Below are positions 41,325 through 49,105 of a DNA stretch of 64,000 nt, piece after piece. Position 1 is the first letter of the stretch. Each line of letters begins with the position of its first letter. The notes below the pieces were generated by a model. It made no database searches, was not told where the DNA came from, and saw only the letters and a program-made list of their open reading frames with translations. Made by a program: the position numbers and the translations under genes. Source of the DNA: Candidatus Melainabacteria bacterium (GTDB lineage: Bacteria; Cyanobacteriota; Vampirovibrionia; Obscuribacterales; Obscuribacteraceae); contig JADJWK010000002.1 of the NCBI GenBank assembly GCA_016716405.1, positions 434,001 through 498,000 on the forward strand, written 5' to 3'.

Positions 41325-42697
41325 TGGTCCGAGTTTAATGCCCCTCTCAATGCCCCTCTCAATGCCCCTCTCAATGCCCATGGATTAGCGCTGGTGATCT
41401 CCACGTCCACCAGGGTTCCTCTGAGGCTCTCGGGACCTTCGAAATTGACGAGCTTGTTGGTTCTGGTGCGGCCGGTCATGCGCTCCGGATTTCGCTCGCT
41501 CTGTCCTTCCACCAGGACTTCCACCGTCTTGCCCAGATAACGCTTGTTGCGGCGGTGGCTGACCTCGCTCACCACGGTGTTGAGAAAGCGCAGGCGCTCA
41601 TATTTCTCTTCCTCCGGGATCTGATCCGGCCAGTTCGCCGAGGGGGTGTGGGGTCGGGGCGAATAAGCGGCAGTATTGCAGGAGTCGAAGCAGATCTCTT
41701 CCACCAGCCTGACGGTGTTCATGAATTCGTTTTCAGTCTCCCCGGGGAAACCGACTATGAGATCCGAGGTGATGGCGGCATCCGGGATTCGCTTTCTGAT
41801 TCTCTCCACCACACGCCTGTAGGCGTCGACATCGTGTCCCCGAGCCATGCGTCTGAGGGTGCGATCGTCACCTGCCTGTATGGGGATATGGAAATATTCG
41901 CAGGCAGAGGGCACTTCTTCAACGGCATCGATGATGGCGTCTTGAAGATCTCTGGGGTGCCCGGTGATGAAGCGGATTCTCTTGATGGGCTCGAAACGTC
42001 CGGCCAGGCGGATCAGCTCGCCGAGATTGGTGGCCGGATCGAGATCGTGACCGTAAGCAGTGACATTCTGACCCAGGAAGGTGACTTCCTTATAGCCTGC
42101 TCCGGCGAGCTCTTCCACTTCCAGCATGATCTCTTCCGGGGTGCGGCTCTTTTCCCGTCCCCGGACATAGGGAACTATGCAGTAAGTGCAGTTGTAATCG
42201 CAGCCATAGATTACCGAGACCCAGGCGCTGAAGTCGCTCTGTCTGATCACCGGCAGTTCGGGCAGGTCTTCGGGCAATTCCTGGAAGACCTCCACTACTC
42301 GCCTGCCCTCGTCTCTGGCCTGGACCACCAGGTCGGGAAGGCGGTGGAGATTATGGGTGCCGAAAACGATGTCCACATATGGCGCGCGCTTGATCATCGC
42401 TTCGCCGGCGTCCTGGGCGACACAGCCTCCCACGGCGATGAGGGCGCCTTCCCGGCTGTCTTTGACCTTTCGCCAGGCACCCAGATAGCTGTAGACCTTG
42501 TCCTCGGCGCCTTCTCTTATGGCGCATGTATTGAGGATCATCAAATCGGCGGATTTCAGATCGGCTGTCTGGATGTAGCCGATCTCATCGAGAAGACCGA
42601 GCATATGCTCGGAGTCCGATTTATTCATCTGGCAGCCGAAAGTCTCGACATAGACTTTCCCTGCGGTTTTCTTCTTGTCTTTCGTAATCGCTGTCAT
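41321..42697 (-). CDS. miaB: tRNA methylthiotransferase MiaB
   Basis: 458 residues. The N-terminal UPF0004 domain has FGCQMNKSDSEHM and further Cys for the auxiliary Fe-S cluster (NTCAIREGAEDK, VGGCVAQ). The radical SAM CxxxCxxC is in YGCDYNCTYCIVPYVRG, with FLGQNVTAYG and TGHPRDL. A C-terminal TRAM domain (GKTVEVLVEGQSE, GRTRTNKLVNFEG) follows. It adds a methylthio group to i6A37 of tRNAs. The last residues are an unusual ALRG repeat encoded by a 12-bp tandem repeat next to the stop. Confidence 0.95.
   Translation of the reverse strand: MTAITKDKKKTAGKVYVETFGCQMNKSDSEHMLGLLDEIGYIQTADLKSADLMILNTCAIREGAEDKVYSYLGAWRKVKDSREGALIAVGGCVAQDAGEAMIKRAPYVDIVFGTHNLHRLPDLVVQARDEGRRVVEVFQELPEDLPELPVIRQSDFSAWVSVIYGCDYNCTYCIVPYVRGREKSRTPEEIMLEVEELAGAGYKEVTFLGQNVTAYGHDLDPATNLGELIRLAGRFEPIKRIRFITGHPRDLQDAIIDAVEEVPSACEYFHIPIQAGDDRTLRRMARGHDVDAYRRVVERIRKRIPDAAITSDLIVGFPGETENEFMNTVRLVEEICFDSCNTAAYSPRPHTPSANWPDQIPEEEKYERLRFLNTVVSEVSHRRNKRYLGKTVEVLVEGQSERNPERMTGRTRTNKLVNFEGPESLRGTLVDVEITSANPWALRGALRGALRGALNSDQ
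41337..41380 (+). repeat. 12-bp tandem repeat at miaB/tsaC junction
   Basis: AATGCCCCTCTC is repeated 3.6 times (41337-41380). It encodes the ALRG units at the MiaB C-terminus. In the second frame it would encode GIER units before the Sua5 start. Identity between copies is perfect, which suggests recent slippage. Confidence 0.9.
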
Positions 42698-42742
42698 CGG
42701 TTCGAACCAGGATGTTGCGCTAGTTTACTAGAAAACCGAATA

Positions 42743-42931
42743 TTACAGGCTCTGTTTTTTGATCGACTCGATTTCCTGGATCTGGCGGCAGAAAGAGTCG
42801 AAAGAGTTCTTCAGCCATTCGATGCGTTCGCTGTGGCTGGCAGGCGGGATCAGGTCGTTGTTTCCGCCTGAGAAGATTACCCGGTGCTCGCCGTTCTCGT
42901 TTTTCGCGATGGTCAGTTCAAGGGTATGCAC
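42743..42931 (-). CDS. Small cytosolic protein, unknown
   Basis: 62 residues, 45 nt upstream of miaB on the same strand. It starts MHTLELTIAKNENGEHRVIF, then SGGNNDLIPPASHSERIEWL and a helical C-terminus (KNSFDSFCRQIQEIESIKKQ). A GTG 18 nt further upstream is an alternative start. Composition is protein-like and the opposite frames are not. No family recognised; a weak ribosome site keeps confidence modest. Confidence 0.55.
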   Translation of the reverse strand: MHTLELTIAKNENGEHRVIFSGGNNDLIPPASHSERIEWLKNSFDSFCRQIQEIESIKKQSL

Positions 42932-43023
42932 GTCGGAGTTCTCACAGGTTTGAGGGCAGATTTGAGGGGTGCCATAATAGCAGGTGGAGCCGAGCCTCGA
43001 ATCGCCGGGCCCGTGTGGGATGA

Positions 43024-43069
43024 TTTCCGGAAGCTGGAAGTAATGAGGTTTCCAGAGGGTTTCCGGAAG
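43024..43069 (+). promoter_or_regulatory. Paired palindromes before the lipoprotein gene
   Basis: TTTCCGGAAG occurs at 43024-43033 and 43060-43069. Each contains the palindrome TTCCGGAA, and the 36-bp period is about 3.4 helical turns. A related TTTCCAGAGG lies between them. Both copies fall in the 66 bp before the ATG. They may be operator sites; nothing identifies the binder. Confidence 0.35.
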
Positions 43070-43089
43070 GGGTTTCTTACAGGATTTTT

Positions 43090-43665
43090 ATGAAATTGAC
43101 TGCAATCGGATTCATCTATGCTTGCCTGGTTTCTACGGTCGCTTTTCTCTTGCTCGGCGGCTGCGGGCTGAACGCGAACAGGCTGGCTAAGTCCATGGCG
43201 GTGGAGTCTCCGGATCTGAGCAACCCCGCGGAATTCAAATGCGATTCTTTCTCGTTCAAATATCCGGGAAACTGGCAGATCGACATGAAGAGACATCTTG
43301 CCAATCAGATCTATGACGACATGGTCCGCATCAAGGCCGGCACGTCGCCGGTGGCCAGCTCGATTGATATAACACTCTTCAATTCTCCTTATAGCGAGAG
43401 TTTCGCCGCCGATCTGGTGAACCAGGTCGGCACAGCCGGAGTTGCTGCAACCGACAAGCCTGCACCGATCACCTGGGGCGGTATCGAGGGGCTCGGGCAG
43501 AAGACCAGGCTCGATCCCGGGGATCTCGTCTATAGCTATTTCTTCTGCCCCGCCAGTGGTGGCAAGAAAATGCTCGTCGTTCATTATGGCGGTTCGGACG
43601 ATGTAGTGTCGAAGACACAGAGCGGCTTCGATTTGATTGAGAAGACCTTCAAGCTCAGTATGTGA
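43090..43665 (+). CDS. Lipoprotein, PsbP-like character
   Basis: 191 residues. A lipobox (LLLGGC, Cys at about residue 26) ends the signal peptide. The mature domain begins with CDSFSFKYPGNWQIDMK, a pattern seen in PsbP/DcrB-type folds (sheet with a conserved YPxxW), and ends KTQSGFDLIEKTFKLSM, also typical. Such proteins are envelope lipoproteins of varied function; photosystem II is not implied. Ribosome site AGGA, 5 nt. Convergent overlap of 11 nt with the TadE-like gene. Confidence 0.82.
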   Translation: MKLTAIGFIYACLVSTVAFLLLGGCGLNANRLAKSMAVESPDLSNPAEFKCDSFSFKYPGNWQIDMKRHLANQIYDDMVRIKAGTSPVASSIDITLFNSPYSESFAADLVNQVGTAGVAATDKPAPITWGGIEGLGQKTRLDPGDLVYSYFFCPASGGKKMLVVHYGGSDDVVSKTQSGFDLIEKTFKLSM

Positions 43666-44167
43666 CCGTATAGGTGAAGGGGACCACATGCTTTGATTTG
43701 ACGGCCACCCCGCTGTCGCTTACCACCGCTGCCATGATCGCTCCCACCAGAAAGGGAGGGTAGATGTCCACGGTGGTCTCCACGCTGACCTCTCCGTCCA
43801 CCGAGCCCTGGTAGGGAGGGGGCGGGAAATCCCGAACCGTCTCGATGATTTTCATGTCGTCTCTCACCTTCACCGGAAGGTTGGAGTGATAGATTCTTTC
43901 GATCACCGCGATGGCTCTTTGATACGGAGTCTTGCCGGGCACCACGATCCGGTTGGTGGCCAGGGTAGAGTCCCCGGGCGGACCCGAGGCGGCTGCCCTG
44001 GCCGCATCGCGGCAGACCACATCATTGAGGGCGGCACCGGTACCGAGAATACATAAATCGATGACGACCAGAAGCACCGGGACCAGGAGAGCCAGGGCGG
44101 CGGCAAGCTCGGTGAGGCTCTGTGCGCGCATGCCGCGCCGGGCGAATATTGTCCTTCTCATTTTCAA
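43655..44167 (-). CDS. TadE-like pseudopilin/assembly protein
   Basis: 170 residues. The N-terminus is basic (MKMRRTIFARRGMRAQ), followed by SLTELAAALALLVPVLLVVI, the TadE pattern of a Glu soon after the start of a hydrophobic segment. The rest is an extracytoplasmic beta-rich domain with GAALNDVVCRDAARAAASGP, which is common in TadE/TadG proteins. These proteins assist Flp/Tad pilus assembly. No TadA ATPase, TadB/C or secretin is in the window. It is divergent from the subtilase gene. Confidence 0.8.
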   Translation of the reverse strand: MKMRRTIFARRGMRAQSLTELAAALALLVPVLLVVIDLCILGTGAALNDVVCRDAARAAASGPPGDSTLATNRIVVPGKTPYQRAIAVIERIYHSNLPVKVRDDMKIIETVRDFPPPPYQGSVDGEVSVETTVDIYPPFLVGAIMAAVVSDSGVAVKSKHVVPFTYTVTY

Positions 44168-44244
44168 TTACACCATTGAAGACGTGCATCACTTTCCATT
44201 TATTGCCACCGCATCGCCATGCGGAATTAGCGGGAGCCCAGTAT

Positions 44245-44336
44245 GAGATTTTTCTCCTTCAGGGCAGCCCTAAATTTCAGGTACGGCGCTGTAGTTGGCA
44301 AAGAGGCGGGTGCAAAGCCAGTCCGCCAGAAATCTC
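44245..44336 (+). ncRNA. Candidate structured leader RNA of subtilase gene
   Basis: GAGATTTTT (44245-44253) pairs with AGAAATCTC (44328-44336) through 9 bp including one G-U, closing a ~92-nt element that ends 24 nt before the subtilase ATG. Directly abutting the closing strand is a second hairpin, GGCGG (44305-44309) with CCGCC (44323-44327). Its 13-nt loop contains GCAAAGCCA, reminiscent of the GCAAAGCC in the c-di-GMP-I riboswitch. AGGG/CCCT (44261-44271) can form a third stem. Stacked helices of this kind are typical of riboswitches. The rest of the GEMM consensus does not fit, so the class is unknown. Confidence 0.4.
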
Positions 44337-44360
44337 AAATAGAAGATCGAGGAAAGTGAA

Positions 44361-45725
44361 ATGGAAAAGAAAAATCAGAAGCGCAGAGCCGGAGGACTGA
44401 GACTGGCTCTGGCTCTGCTCATCACTGCCAGTGCCGCGGCAAACTCAATGGTGGCTCCGGTATCGGCGGAAACGACAGGAAAGCTCAATATGCCGAGAGC
44501 GCTCCCTAAAAAGAGGACAGGTGTCCGGACTACTTATACGCCTGACCTGCTTCTCGTGATGCCCAGTCGAAATGCGGAAGACGACGATATAAAGAAAGCG
44601 CTCGAGGAAGCCAATGGGACAGTTATCGGAACCATGGGCGAAGGCCGCCTGAAATGCCTGATCGTCAGAACCGAGAAAGGCAAGCTCGAGCAGACCGAGA
44701 GAAAGCTGAAGAAAGATTCGAAGAACTTTGCCACCATCGGGCGCAACTATAAGCTTGGCGCCCACTTCATCCCCAATGACAGCAGCTTCCCGAGCCAGTG
44801 GCACCTGCCTGCTATAAACTGTCCCAGGGCCTGGGACGATTCGCGAGGCGGGCTGACCAAGATCGCCATTTTCGACACCGGCTGTCAAGCCAATATCGCC
44901 GATCTATCGGGCAAGACTCAGAAAGGCTATGATGCCACCACGGTCGGAGCCCGGCTCACGGTCCTGGCTGGACCGGGCCCTCTCGGCGATATTGCCGGCG
45001 CCATCGGCGGGGCACTTTCCGGAGGCGCTCAGGAAGACGTCCACGGTCATGGAACCTGGGTCGCCACCACCGCCGCCGCCACCGCCAACAATTCCACCAA
45101 TACGGCCGGAGTCGCTCCCGGAGCGACAGTCTATCCGGTACAGATCGCAGGATCGGACGGGCAGACCGATGATATCGCGATCATGGCCGGCCTGCTCAAT
45201 ATGCTCGCTACCGGGAACCGGATCGTCAATATCAGCTATGGCGCCGCCCCGCCGTTCGGTCTCACCAATGCCTTGATTCACGCTCCGCTGCACGCGTATA
45301 TGCAGGAGTTCCATGATCTCAAGGGTGGGCTGATCTTCCTTTCTTCCGGAAATGACGGCAGCTTCGATCCCAATCCTCCCCAGCACTATTACAACGTGGT
45401 CACCGCCATCGACAACACCATGACCCTTGCCGACTTCAGCAACTATGGCATGTCCACGACTTTCACGGCCCCCGGCGCCGGTATTCTCTGCTCGGACCGC
45501 GACGGTACGGTCAAGTCCGTGAACGGGACCTCTTTCTCGTCTCCTGTGGTAGCTGGAATTGCGGCCCTCATCTGGAATGCCAACCCCGCCCTCCCCAATG
45601 TCTGGGTGGAGCACATTCTCAAGGCCAGCGCCATCAAAGCCGGCTCTTCGCCCTGGACTCACTATTACGGCTACGGCATGCCCGATGCCAGAAAAGCCGT
45701 GAAAATGGCCAGAGGCGGACTCTAA
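44361..45725 (+). CDS. Secreted subtilisin-like protease (S8)
   Basis: 454 residues. A signal peptide (about 1-36, ALALLITASAAANSMVAPVS) and an inhibitor-like propeptide (about 55-130, PDLLLVMPSRNAEDDDIKKA) precede the catalytic domain (about 145-445). The triad is D172 (IAIFDTGCQ), H230 (DVHGHGTWVA) and S391 (NGTSFSSPVVAGI), with the oxyanion Asn N331 (SSGNDGSF). The propeptide must be removed for activity. Ribosome site CGAGGAAAG. It lies between TadE/TadG-like genes, so it may process or act with their products; this is inference. Confidence 0.92.
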   Translation: MEKKNQKRRAGGLRLALALLITASAAANSMVAPVSAETTGKLNMPRALPKKRTGVRTTYTPDLLLVMPSRNAEDDDIKKALEEANGTVIGTMGEGRLKCLIVRTEKGKLEQTERKLKKDSKNFATIGRNYKLGAHFIPNDSSFPSQWHLPAINCPRAWDDSRGGLTKIAIFDTGCQANIADLSGKTQKGYDATTVGARLTVLAGPGPLGDIAGAIGGALSGGAQEDVHGHGTWVATTAAATANNSTNTAGVAPGATVYPVQIAGSDGQTDDIAIMAGLLNMLATGNRIVNISYGAAPPFGLTNALIHAPLHAYMQEFHDLKGGLIFLSSGNDGSFDPNPPQHYYNVVTAIDNTMTLADFSNYGMSTTFTAPGAGILCSDRDGTVKSVNGTSFSSPVVAGIAALIWNANPALPNVWVEHILKASAIKAGSSPWTHYYGYGMPDARKAVKMARGGL

Positions 45726-45765
45726 AGAGAGAGATGCCATTCCGATAGACCGGCAATAGTCCTGA

Positions 45766-45801
45766 TGCTGCCCGACTCTGATGAGCGGGCAGCATTTTTT
45801 T
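45766..45801 (+). terminator. Intrinsic terminator after the subtilase gene
   Basis: TGCTGCCCG (45766-45774) pairs with CGGGCAGCA (45786-45794), a 9-bp perfect stem, followed by seven T. This is a strong Rho-independent terminator, 40 nt past the stop. It makes the following TadE-like cluster a separate transcription unit. Confidence 0.9.
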
Positions 45802-45883
45802 GTCACCTTAGAGGAGATTCAGGATGAGCGGTCCTAAATCGGGACCCGGACGCGGTAAGGACACTATGCAAGGAGAGTGGAAG

Positions 45884-46432
45884 ATGAGCAGAGCAGGTAG
45901 AACATCGAGAAACAAGAGAGGGCACGCAATCAGTGAATTCAGCGCCGCTTTCGTGTTTTTCGTCTGTTTCGTGCTCGTGCCTCTGATCGATTTCGGATTC
46001 GTTCCTCTGCGATATCTGATCAGTCAGGGCGTGCTCAATGAAGCGACTCACAGGCTGTCTCTGTCTCAGAAACGCTCGGAAGCCTACAACCTTCTCGACG
46101 GTGATTTCTGGTGGCGGAATTTTCTGGACAAATGTGGTGTCACCGTTACCGATACCAGTATGAATCTTCTGGTATGCGGGCAGAGCGCCTCGGATTCGCT
46201 GTCCTGTCCCAGGGACTCGATTCTGACCGCCGACTGGTTGCCTGGTGGCAGCAAGGGCCCGTGCGTATACAGTATCGAGGTCACCACGACCTGCGAGATC
46301 GCACCGCTGTTTCATGGCAGCGCCGGACTACCTGGTTTTACCAGCCCGGTCCCGATTACCCTAAAAAGCCGATCGCACTGGGAGAATCTCGGCCGCGATC
46401 CGCAGACAGGAGCGTATTACATCAATGAATAG
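45884..46432 (+). CDS. TadE-like protein
   Basis: 182 residues from the ATG at 45884 (ribosome site AAGGAGAG). The N-terminus is basic (MSRAGRTSRNKRGHAISEFS), then a hydrophobic segment AAFVFFVCFVLVPLIDFGF, the TadE/TadG pattern with the Glu just before the membrane helix. The exported part has four or more Cys. An in-frame ATG at 45824 also has a strong ribosome site (GAGGAG) and would add 20 residues; both starts may be used. First gene of a three-gene rightward unit after the terminator. Confidence 0.78.
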   Translation: MSRAGRTSRNKRGHAISEFSAAFVFFVCFVLVPLIDFGFVPLRYLISQGVLNEATHRLSLSQKRSEAYNLLDGDFWWRNFLDKCGVTVTDTSMNLLVCGQSASDSLSCPRDSILTADWLPGGSKGPCVYSIEVTTTCEIAPLFHGSAGLPGFTSPVPITLKSRSHWENLGRDPQTGAYYINE

Positions 46433-47039
46433 AAGGCTAAATTCGGTGCTCGTATCGATTTTCTCGCCGGTGGTGTTTCTTTATTCCCTGGGCTCTATCC
46501 AGCCTGCCCACGGTATCGGCGACCCCATCGCTCGACCCTACGATTGGACTGTCGAGGTCAAGACCGAGCAGCTCGAGAGACAGTTCGAATACCAGGGATC
46601 CACGCTCAGACCGGTGGTGAAAGTGGAAGTGAGATATTACGAGAAGGGCGAGTCCGATAACAAGACCGAATACGAGAATATCTGGTATCACGACGGCAAA
46701 CCCCTGGGTCTCGAGCGCAAGCACAAGTATGAGATCACCGAGGGTGAAGGCGTCGAGATCCGGGTCGAGCACAAGACAGGCTCCCCCAGCACCGGCGAGT
46801 ATAAAGCAGCAGCCAACGCCATTTCGAGAATTCTTCTCGATTCCTATCTGCACCGTTGCCCGGTGGTGATAGTGCATCTCAAGGCAGGCTCCCTGGGCGC
46901 CATCTCGTCCTACCTTCAGGCGCGAAACTGGAAGGTCCAGACCGAGGAAGCCGATGTGGCGGTAGCCGCCGCCGTCAACCTTTTTCTCAAGGAAGGCGAT
47001 GACGGCGCCAAGCAGACCCTTTATTACGAAAGCATTTGA
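46425..47039 (+). CDS. Exported protein between TadE- and TadG-like genes
   Basis: 204 residues. A signal peptide (LVSIFSPVVFLYSLGSIQPA) precedes a beta-rich domain (WTVEVKTEQLERQFEYQGST, VVKVEVRYYEKGES), then a helical region with AAANAISRILLDSYLHRCPV. The start overlaps the TadE-like stop by 8 nt and the TadG-like gene follows after 17 nt, so the three are one operon. No family recognised; a periplasmic partner of the Tad-like proteins is likely. Confidence 0.78.
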   Translation: MNRRLNSVLVSIFSPVVFLYSLGSIQPAHGIGDPIARPYDWTVEVKTEQLERQFEYQGSTLRPVVKVEVRYYEKGESDNKTEYENIWYHDGKPLGLERKHKYEITEGEGVEIRVEHKTGSPSTGEYKAAANAISRILLDSYLHRCPVVIVHLKAGSLGAISSYLQARNWKVQTEEADVAVAAAVNLFLKEGDDGAKQTLYYESI

Positions 47040-47056
47040 GATTGGAGGATAAAAGG

Positions 47057-47926
47057 ATGAGATCCGCCCGGATTCGCCAGCAGAACGGCAATATCATCGC
47101 CCTTGTTTCGTTTATGATTGCGGTGACGGCCGTGCTTTTCCTGATTGCCATGTCGTACGGCGGTCTGGTGTTCATGCAGAATCGCGTGCGAGCCAGTGCC
47201 GACGAGATCGCCCTTGTAGGAGCCAGAAAGCTGAACGAGATGGATCGTATCGGCCAGATGAACAATATGGTGGCACGCTGCCGGCAGCTGGTCTTCTCCT
47301 CATCGAAGCAGTACAACGAGGCTATCTCTCTCTATCCGCAGATCGCCAACCTGGCCAAGGATCTCTATGATGAGACCAGGCTTTCGGCGGTGGAGCTGGA
47401 GAGCCAGAGACATCATCTTCGTCAGGTTGCCGAGGCGGAGGCCAAGGATGCGATGCAGCAGAAATTTCTCTCGATCATGGCCACCTATCCCATGGACCTG
47501 CCCTGGCTTTCGGTCGAGATTCCGGTCCTGGACGAGTTCAAGGTCGGCAAGCTGAAAGATGTGCAGTCCAATGTCGAGCGCCTGAAAAATATCGACGATT
47601 TAGATGCTTACGATCAGTCCCAGAGCTATGTGAGTAGCGATCCGGGATTGAAACTGTACAGAGAGTCTATCGATGCGAAGCTTCCCGGCGCTGATTCGAG
47701 CCTGACTTTCAAGCTCGCTTCCCTGGCGCCCCCGGTACAGAACTCAGTGTCGCCCGCTCGTATGGTCCTATCGGGCTTGTTCTCCGATGTCCCGGGAGAT
47801 CAGCTTCCCTCGGCCACGAAAGTGAAGATCTCTCTGGCGATGAGCACCGGTCTCGGTCCTCATGCCGAGAACACCATGTCGGCCGAAGGCACGGCAAGCG
47901 CTACCGGTGCCTGCCCCCAGATGTGA
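47057..47926 (+). CDS. TadG-like protein
   Basis: 289 residues from the ATG at 47057, with ribosome site TTGGAGGA at 8 nt. The N-terminus RQQNGNIIALVSFMIAVTAV continues through a membrane helix to about residue 36, then QNRVRASADEIALVGARKLN. This matches the TadG/TadE-like group (basic start, GNxx before the helix, then an 'RxxxAxDxAALAGA' type segment). The rest is helical then beta-rich and extracytoplasmic. Last gene of the unit with the TadE-like and exported proteins. It ends 19 nt from the convergent ribD. Confidence 0.8.
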   Translation: MRSARIRQQNGNIIALVSFMIAVTAVLFLIAMSYGGLVFMQNRVRASADEIALVGARKLNEMDRIGQMNNMVARCRQLVFSSSKQYNEAISLYPQIANLAKDLYDETRLSAVELESQRHHLRQVAEAEAKDAMQQKFLSIMATYPMDLPWLSVEIPVLDEFKVGKLKDVQSNVERLKNIDDLDAYDQSQSYVSSDPGLKLYRESIDAKLPGADSSLTFKLASLAPPVQNSVSPARMVLSGLFSDVPGDQLPSATKVKISLAMSTGLGPHAENTMSAEGTASATGACPQM

Positions 47927-47945
47927 ATTGCTCTCAATCTCGTTC

Positions 47946-49085
47946 TCAGCCAAGAAGCTCTTCAGGCTCTGCTATTCTGGCCCGCAAAAGGACATCTTCT
48001 CCCAGCCTGATGCAGTCGAAAAAACGGAAGCGCCGGGCTTCGGCCAGGTCCGTGACGCCGCTCCCGGAAGTGACCGGGACAGCCAGGCTGTCCGGCAGGA
48101 GAATCGGCGCTGTAATAAAGGCAAGCTCGTCAGCCAGATTCGCTTCGATAAGGGCTCCGGCAAGCCCGGCGCCCCCTTCGCACAATACAGACCGGACCCC
48201 CCGGGATGAGAGATCCTGCAGAACAGCTTTCAGATCGACACGTCCCGCGGCTCCGGGCACTTCCACAATTGTCACCCCTGATTTGTAGTTTGCAGTCTGA
48301 GTATTTCTTTCCAGGCAGTAAATCAGAGTCGGACCACCGGTGCCGGGATCGAGCGCCTTCGCTTGCGGAGGGATTGTCAGCCGGCTGTCGAGAATCACCC
48401 GAACCGGATGCTGTATAGGATCCTGTATAAAATCAGGGCTGCCTCCTATATCCCTGACATTGAGGGAGGGGTCATCGGCCCGGGCTGTTCCGGCTCCGAT
48501 CATGACGGCATCGACCCGGTTGCGTTCTTCGTGGACCCATGCTCGAGCCTCGGGACCGGTAATCCAGCGGCTCTTGCCGCTCCGGTCCGCGATACGCCCG
48601 TCCAGGGTGACAGCCATTTTGAGAGTGATCCAGGGGCGGTTCTTTCTGAGCGCTGTGAGAAAACCCCGGTTCAGCCAGGCGGCTTCCCGGGCGAGCAGCC
48701 CGACCCGGACATCGATACCCCGGTCTCTAAGCGCGGAAAACCCCTTGCCGGCTACTTTCGGATTGGGATCTTCCATGGCGGCCACGACTTTCTCTATTCC
48801 GGCTGCGATGACAGCATCGCTGCAGGGGGGCGTCTTGCCGTGATGACAGCAGGGCTCCAGGCTGACGAAGAGAGTGCCTCCCCGGGCTCTTTCGCCTGCT
48901 TCCGCCAGGGCATTAGGCTCGGCATGGGGCTCTCCGGCTTTCTCGTGAAAGCCTCGACCGACTATTTCGCCCCGGGCGTCAATGACAAGGGCTCCCACCA
49001 TGGGGTTGGGCGAGGTACGACCCCGCCCTTTCTCGGCCAGCTCCAGGCACTGGCGCATGAGTTCTTCGTCGCGGCTATCGAACAT
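47946..49085 (-). CDS. ribD: Riboflavin biosynthesis deaminase/reductase
   Basis: 379 residues. The deaminase domain (about 1-145) has the zinc motif HAEPNALAEAGE and PCCHHGKTPPC, preceded by TSPNPMVGALVI. The reductase domain (about 150-375) has ITLKMAVTLDGRIADRSGKS, VDAVMIGAGTARADDPSLNV and CEGGAGLAGALI. It carries out the second and third steps of riboflavin synthesis from GTP, deamination then side-chain reduction with NADPH. No other rib genes are adjacent. It lies 20 nt after the phosphofructokinase gene (ends 49106). Confidence 0.95.
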   Translation of the reverse strand: MFDSRDEELMRQCLELAEKGRGRTSPNPMVGALVIDARGEIVGRGFHEKAGEPHAEPNALAEAGERARGGTLFVSLEPCCHHGKTPPCSDAVIAAGIEKVVAAMEDPNPKVAGKGFSALRDRGIDVRVGLLAREAAWLNRGFLTALRKNRPWITLKMAVTLDGRIADRSGKSRWITGPEARAWVHEERNRVDAVMIGAGTARADDPSLNVRDIGGSPDFIQDPIQHPVRVILDSRLTIPPQAKALDPGTGGPTLIYCLERNTQTANYKSGVTIVEVPGAAGRVDLKAVLQDLSSRGVRSVLCEGGAGLAGALIEANLADELAFITAPILLPDSLAVPVTSGSGVTDLAEARRFRFFDCIRLGEDVLLRARIAEPEELLG

Positions 49086-49105
49086 TCGACTGTTCCACTC
49101 TGAGC

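Noticed and set aside
44245..44336. Direct assignment of the leader as a c-di-GMP-I riboswitch
   Set aside because: Only the GCAAAGCCA block matches; the spacing from the GGCAAA block and the P2 stem do not fit, so no class is claimed.
45824..45883. Longer TadE-like protein from the ATG at 45824
   Set aside because: It has a good ribosome site, so it is not excluded. The ATG at 45884 is preferred because it gives the usual short basic N-terminus before the membrane helix.
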